Shown one piece after another: positions 62,401 through 64,000 of a stretch of 64,000 nt of DNA. The notes under the pieces are model-generated. The model had not been told where the DNA came from, did not search any database, and saw only the letters and a list, made by a program, of their open reading frames with translations. Numbering within the stretch: position 1 is the stretch's first letter; each line of letters begins with the position of its first letter. The DNA is taken from the NCBI RefSeq assembly GCF_037975245.1, contig NC_092578.1:19480321-19544320 (forward strand). The letters are read 5' to 3'. Made by a program: the position numbers and the translations under genes. Origin of the DNA: Apostichopus japonicus (lineage: Eukaryota > Echinodermata > Holothuroidea > Aspidochirotida > Stichopodidae).

Positions 62401-62854
62401 TTGATTTGAAAAAAGAAAAACAAAATTGCGTCTTGTTTTTCTTTTTCCTTCATTGTTTTTCCCTTTTCCTTCTGTTGTACTGACGAACACATTTGGTTAC
62501 GATTATTCTCATTATAGTGTTGTCGGTGTTATAGATGGTTTAAATTGTGAAACTGTCTATCATCTTTGATTATCTGTATAGTTGTAATAAGGCAAGTTAG
62601 AGAGAGAATTCGGCAAGCTATAAACCAACCTTAAAACTTTTCATGAATTCCATTATATCTCAAGTATCCTTTAAATTTATTCAGTAATATCCGCTGGTAG
62701 ATAAGATTACTGGAGAGAGAGGTAGAGAGAGAGAGGGAGACATCAAGGGCAAATTTTAATAAAAGGACACTAATCCCTTTGAAAAGAAAAAAAAGGCACT
62801 TCAGACAAAACTTTGAATTATCTCACTCATGTCAACTCCGAAGAAAAAAGGTGT
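59461..62854. other. Intergenic sequence, no gene seen
   Basis: No exon, RNA gene or array recognised. C-rich (59877-59888) and G-rich (61966-61981) runs occur. An open frame on the minus strand at 60548-60742 shows no known motif. Confidence 0.4.
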
Positions 62855-62910
62855 AACCAATCGCTCTTCGCGTTTCGATTGGTTGCATGCATACGTCACG
62901 TTTATATATT
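62855..62910 (+). promoter_or_regulatory. Promoter-like cluster: paired inverted CCAAT boxes, CRE-like site, TATA-like box
   Basis: AACCAATCG (62855-62863) and CGATTGGTT (62876-62884) form an inverted pair of CCAAT boxes. TACGTCAC (62892-62899) is CRE-like and TTTATATATT (62901-62910) is TATA-like. The spacing is that of a + strand core promoter with a start near 62935. Confidence 0.4.
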
Positions 62911-62963
62911 TAACTTTGCAATCAATAACTTATACGTTTAACGAAGATCCATTGTAACGCTAA

Positions 62964-64000
62964 ATGTCTGAAAAAATGATTGTGACGTTTCGAATTATAT
63001 ATAGTCCATGCATCGGCCCTGTCTCTCAGTTCAGTGATGTGCGCAAAGAGGATGAGTGGGCTTGTCTACGCAGTTTATGTGTTTTCTTACTTCCTGAAGT
63101 TAACATTTTTCTTTTTGTTAAGATTCAGCGACATCACGATCATATTCAAGATAAATAAAAAAGCTACCAGATTTAACAGATAGTGTGATTGGAAGTCTTC
63201 TCAAACAGTTGAATGTTGAATAAGTGTTCTTGTTTCAGCCAGGTAGTTAATCTATAAAGACGTGAAGAGTCATCTTCAGTAGATGATGGGTATGGCTCTA
63301 TTGTAAAGCTTTCTCTGACACATTGACCTTCAAGCTTCTTCTATTCAGGTTAACATAACACTTCGTGAGGTAAATATTAACCTAGAATGGCTTTAGGGAG
63401 GATTCGTTCGCAGAATATATCATTTCTCGTCATGTCATCTAATATATGCTTTAACGAAACTATTTGGCTCTGAGTTTGCTGCCTGTTTAAACGTCATAAC
63501 ACTTTTTGTTTTCAATCTTGATAAAGGCTGCCTTTTTTTTTTCTATACCAAACATCACATTTACCTTATGCAATACCGTAATTACATAAGTAGGTATAAC
63601 GGAGTCTAATTTGCAAAAGATGAGGCAAGTTGTTGAAATCTAAGGAAATGTAACCAGATAATACCGCCCAAGCCCGCATCACCACCCCACCCCACCCAAC
63701 CCAGCCTAATTCACCAGTCAGATTTTACCATGTCTAATTTGCAAATTTTCTTTTTCCAAAAGTTCATGTCCCGGAATCGAGTAGGAAATGTGGACACATA
63801 ACACAGTCAATAAAAAAAAGGAAATAATGTCTAGAATAGGTTTTGTAAGATTGGTAAAGTTTATTTCTCATATAGACCTGTTAACTTACTCTACCCTACC
63901 TACTAAAATCAAGTAATAATCGAAAAAGCTTCCCTTACCTAAATAAGCTAATTAATATGATAAAAATATTGATATGTCTTTTCATTCTACTCTATTTTCT
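62964..64000 (+). other. Sequence downstream of the promoter-like cluster, gene not identified
   Basis: A 64-codon open frame (62964-63158, starting MSEKMIVTFRI) follows the promoter-like cluster, but its product is unrecognised. A first, largely untranslated exon of a gene lying to the right is also possible. Nothing else is supported up to the window end; a C-rich run lies near 63681-63700. Confidence 0.25.

Noticed and set aside
1..64000. A wholly new multi-gene biological system
   Set aside because: The window holds three recognisable animal genes, transposons and minisatellites. The splice-site duplications are the only structure that the ordinary features do not explain.

Overview
This is eukaryotic (animal) nuclear DNA: AT-rich, intron-rich, full of minisatellites, microsatellites and poly-C/G tracts, with genes that only make sense as many small exons joined at GT-AG splice sites. 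The gene content (a Tie-receptor-like ectodomain, a long ZP-domain membrane protein of a style seen in marine invertebrates, and the ribosome-biogenesis factor WDR75) suggests an invertebrate deuterostome, most likely an echinoderm such as a sea cucumber. That assignment is inference; no species-specific marker was seen.

Layout. (1) 1-4.6 kb, + strand: the 3' part of a Tie-like receptor gene (Ig-like and EGF-like exons) that ends in a TGA before any transmembrane or kinase region. (2) 5.27-5.52 kb: a SINE-like element with a U2 snRNA-derived head and a perfect 15-bp target-site duplication. (3) 5.8-15.9 kb, - strand: a complete 15-exon gene for a secreted or type I membrane ZP-domain protein of about 920 aa. 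One intron holds a 372-bp hAT-type element with an 8-bp target-site duplication. (4) 15.9-21.7 kb: the intergenic region between two divergent genes, with a ~150-bp-unit minisatellite and a 1.2-kb foldback transposon carrying CCAAT and CRE-like motifs. (5) 21.7-56.6 kb, + strand: a complete 17-exon WDR75 (UTP17) gene. My exons sum to exactly 2547 nt (848 aa plus stop) with every junction in phase. (6) 56.6-64 kb: 3' flank with a perfect 54-bp-arm palindrome, a 33-bp minisatellite and a promoter-like cluster near 62.9 kb.

The most interesting signal is not a new gene system. Tandem duplications repeatedly sit on exon edges and copy splice sites, in both large genes. The clearest case is a 45-bp minisatellite that ends exactly at the acceptor of WDR75 exon 14 and repeats an acceptor-like motif at 29 positions, 28 of them with an intact AG. 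Three such acceptor duplications (31 bp, 97 bp, 45 bp) all place the upstream copy so that its use gives a premature stop. A duplicated donor in the ZP gene instead stays in frame and would add 31 aa. WDR75 introns hold about ten tandem arrays, one of which fills a whole intron. The long open frames over these arrays (up to 574 codons) are consequences of the repeat period, not genes.
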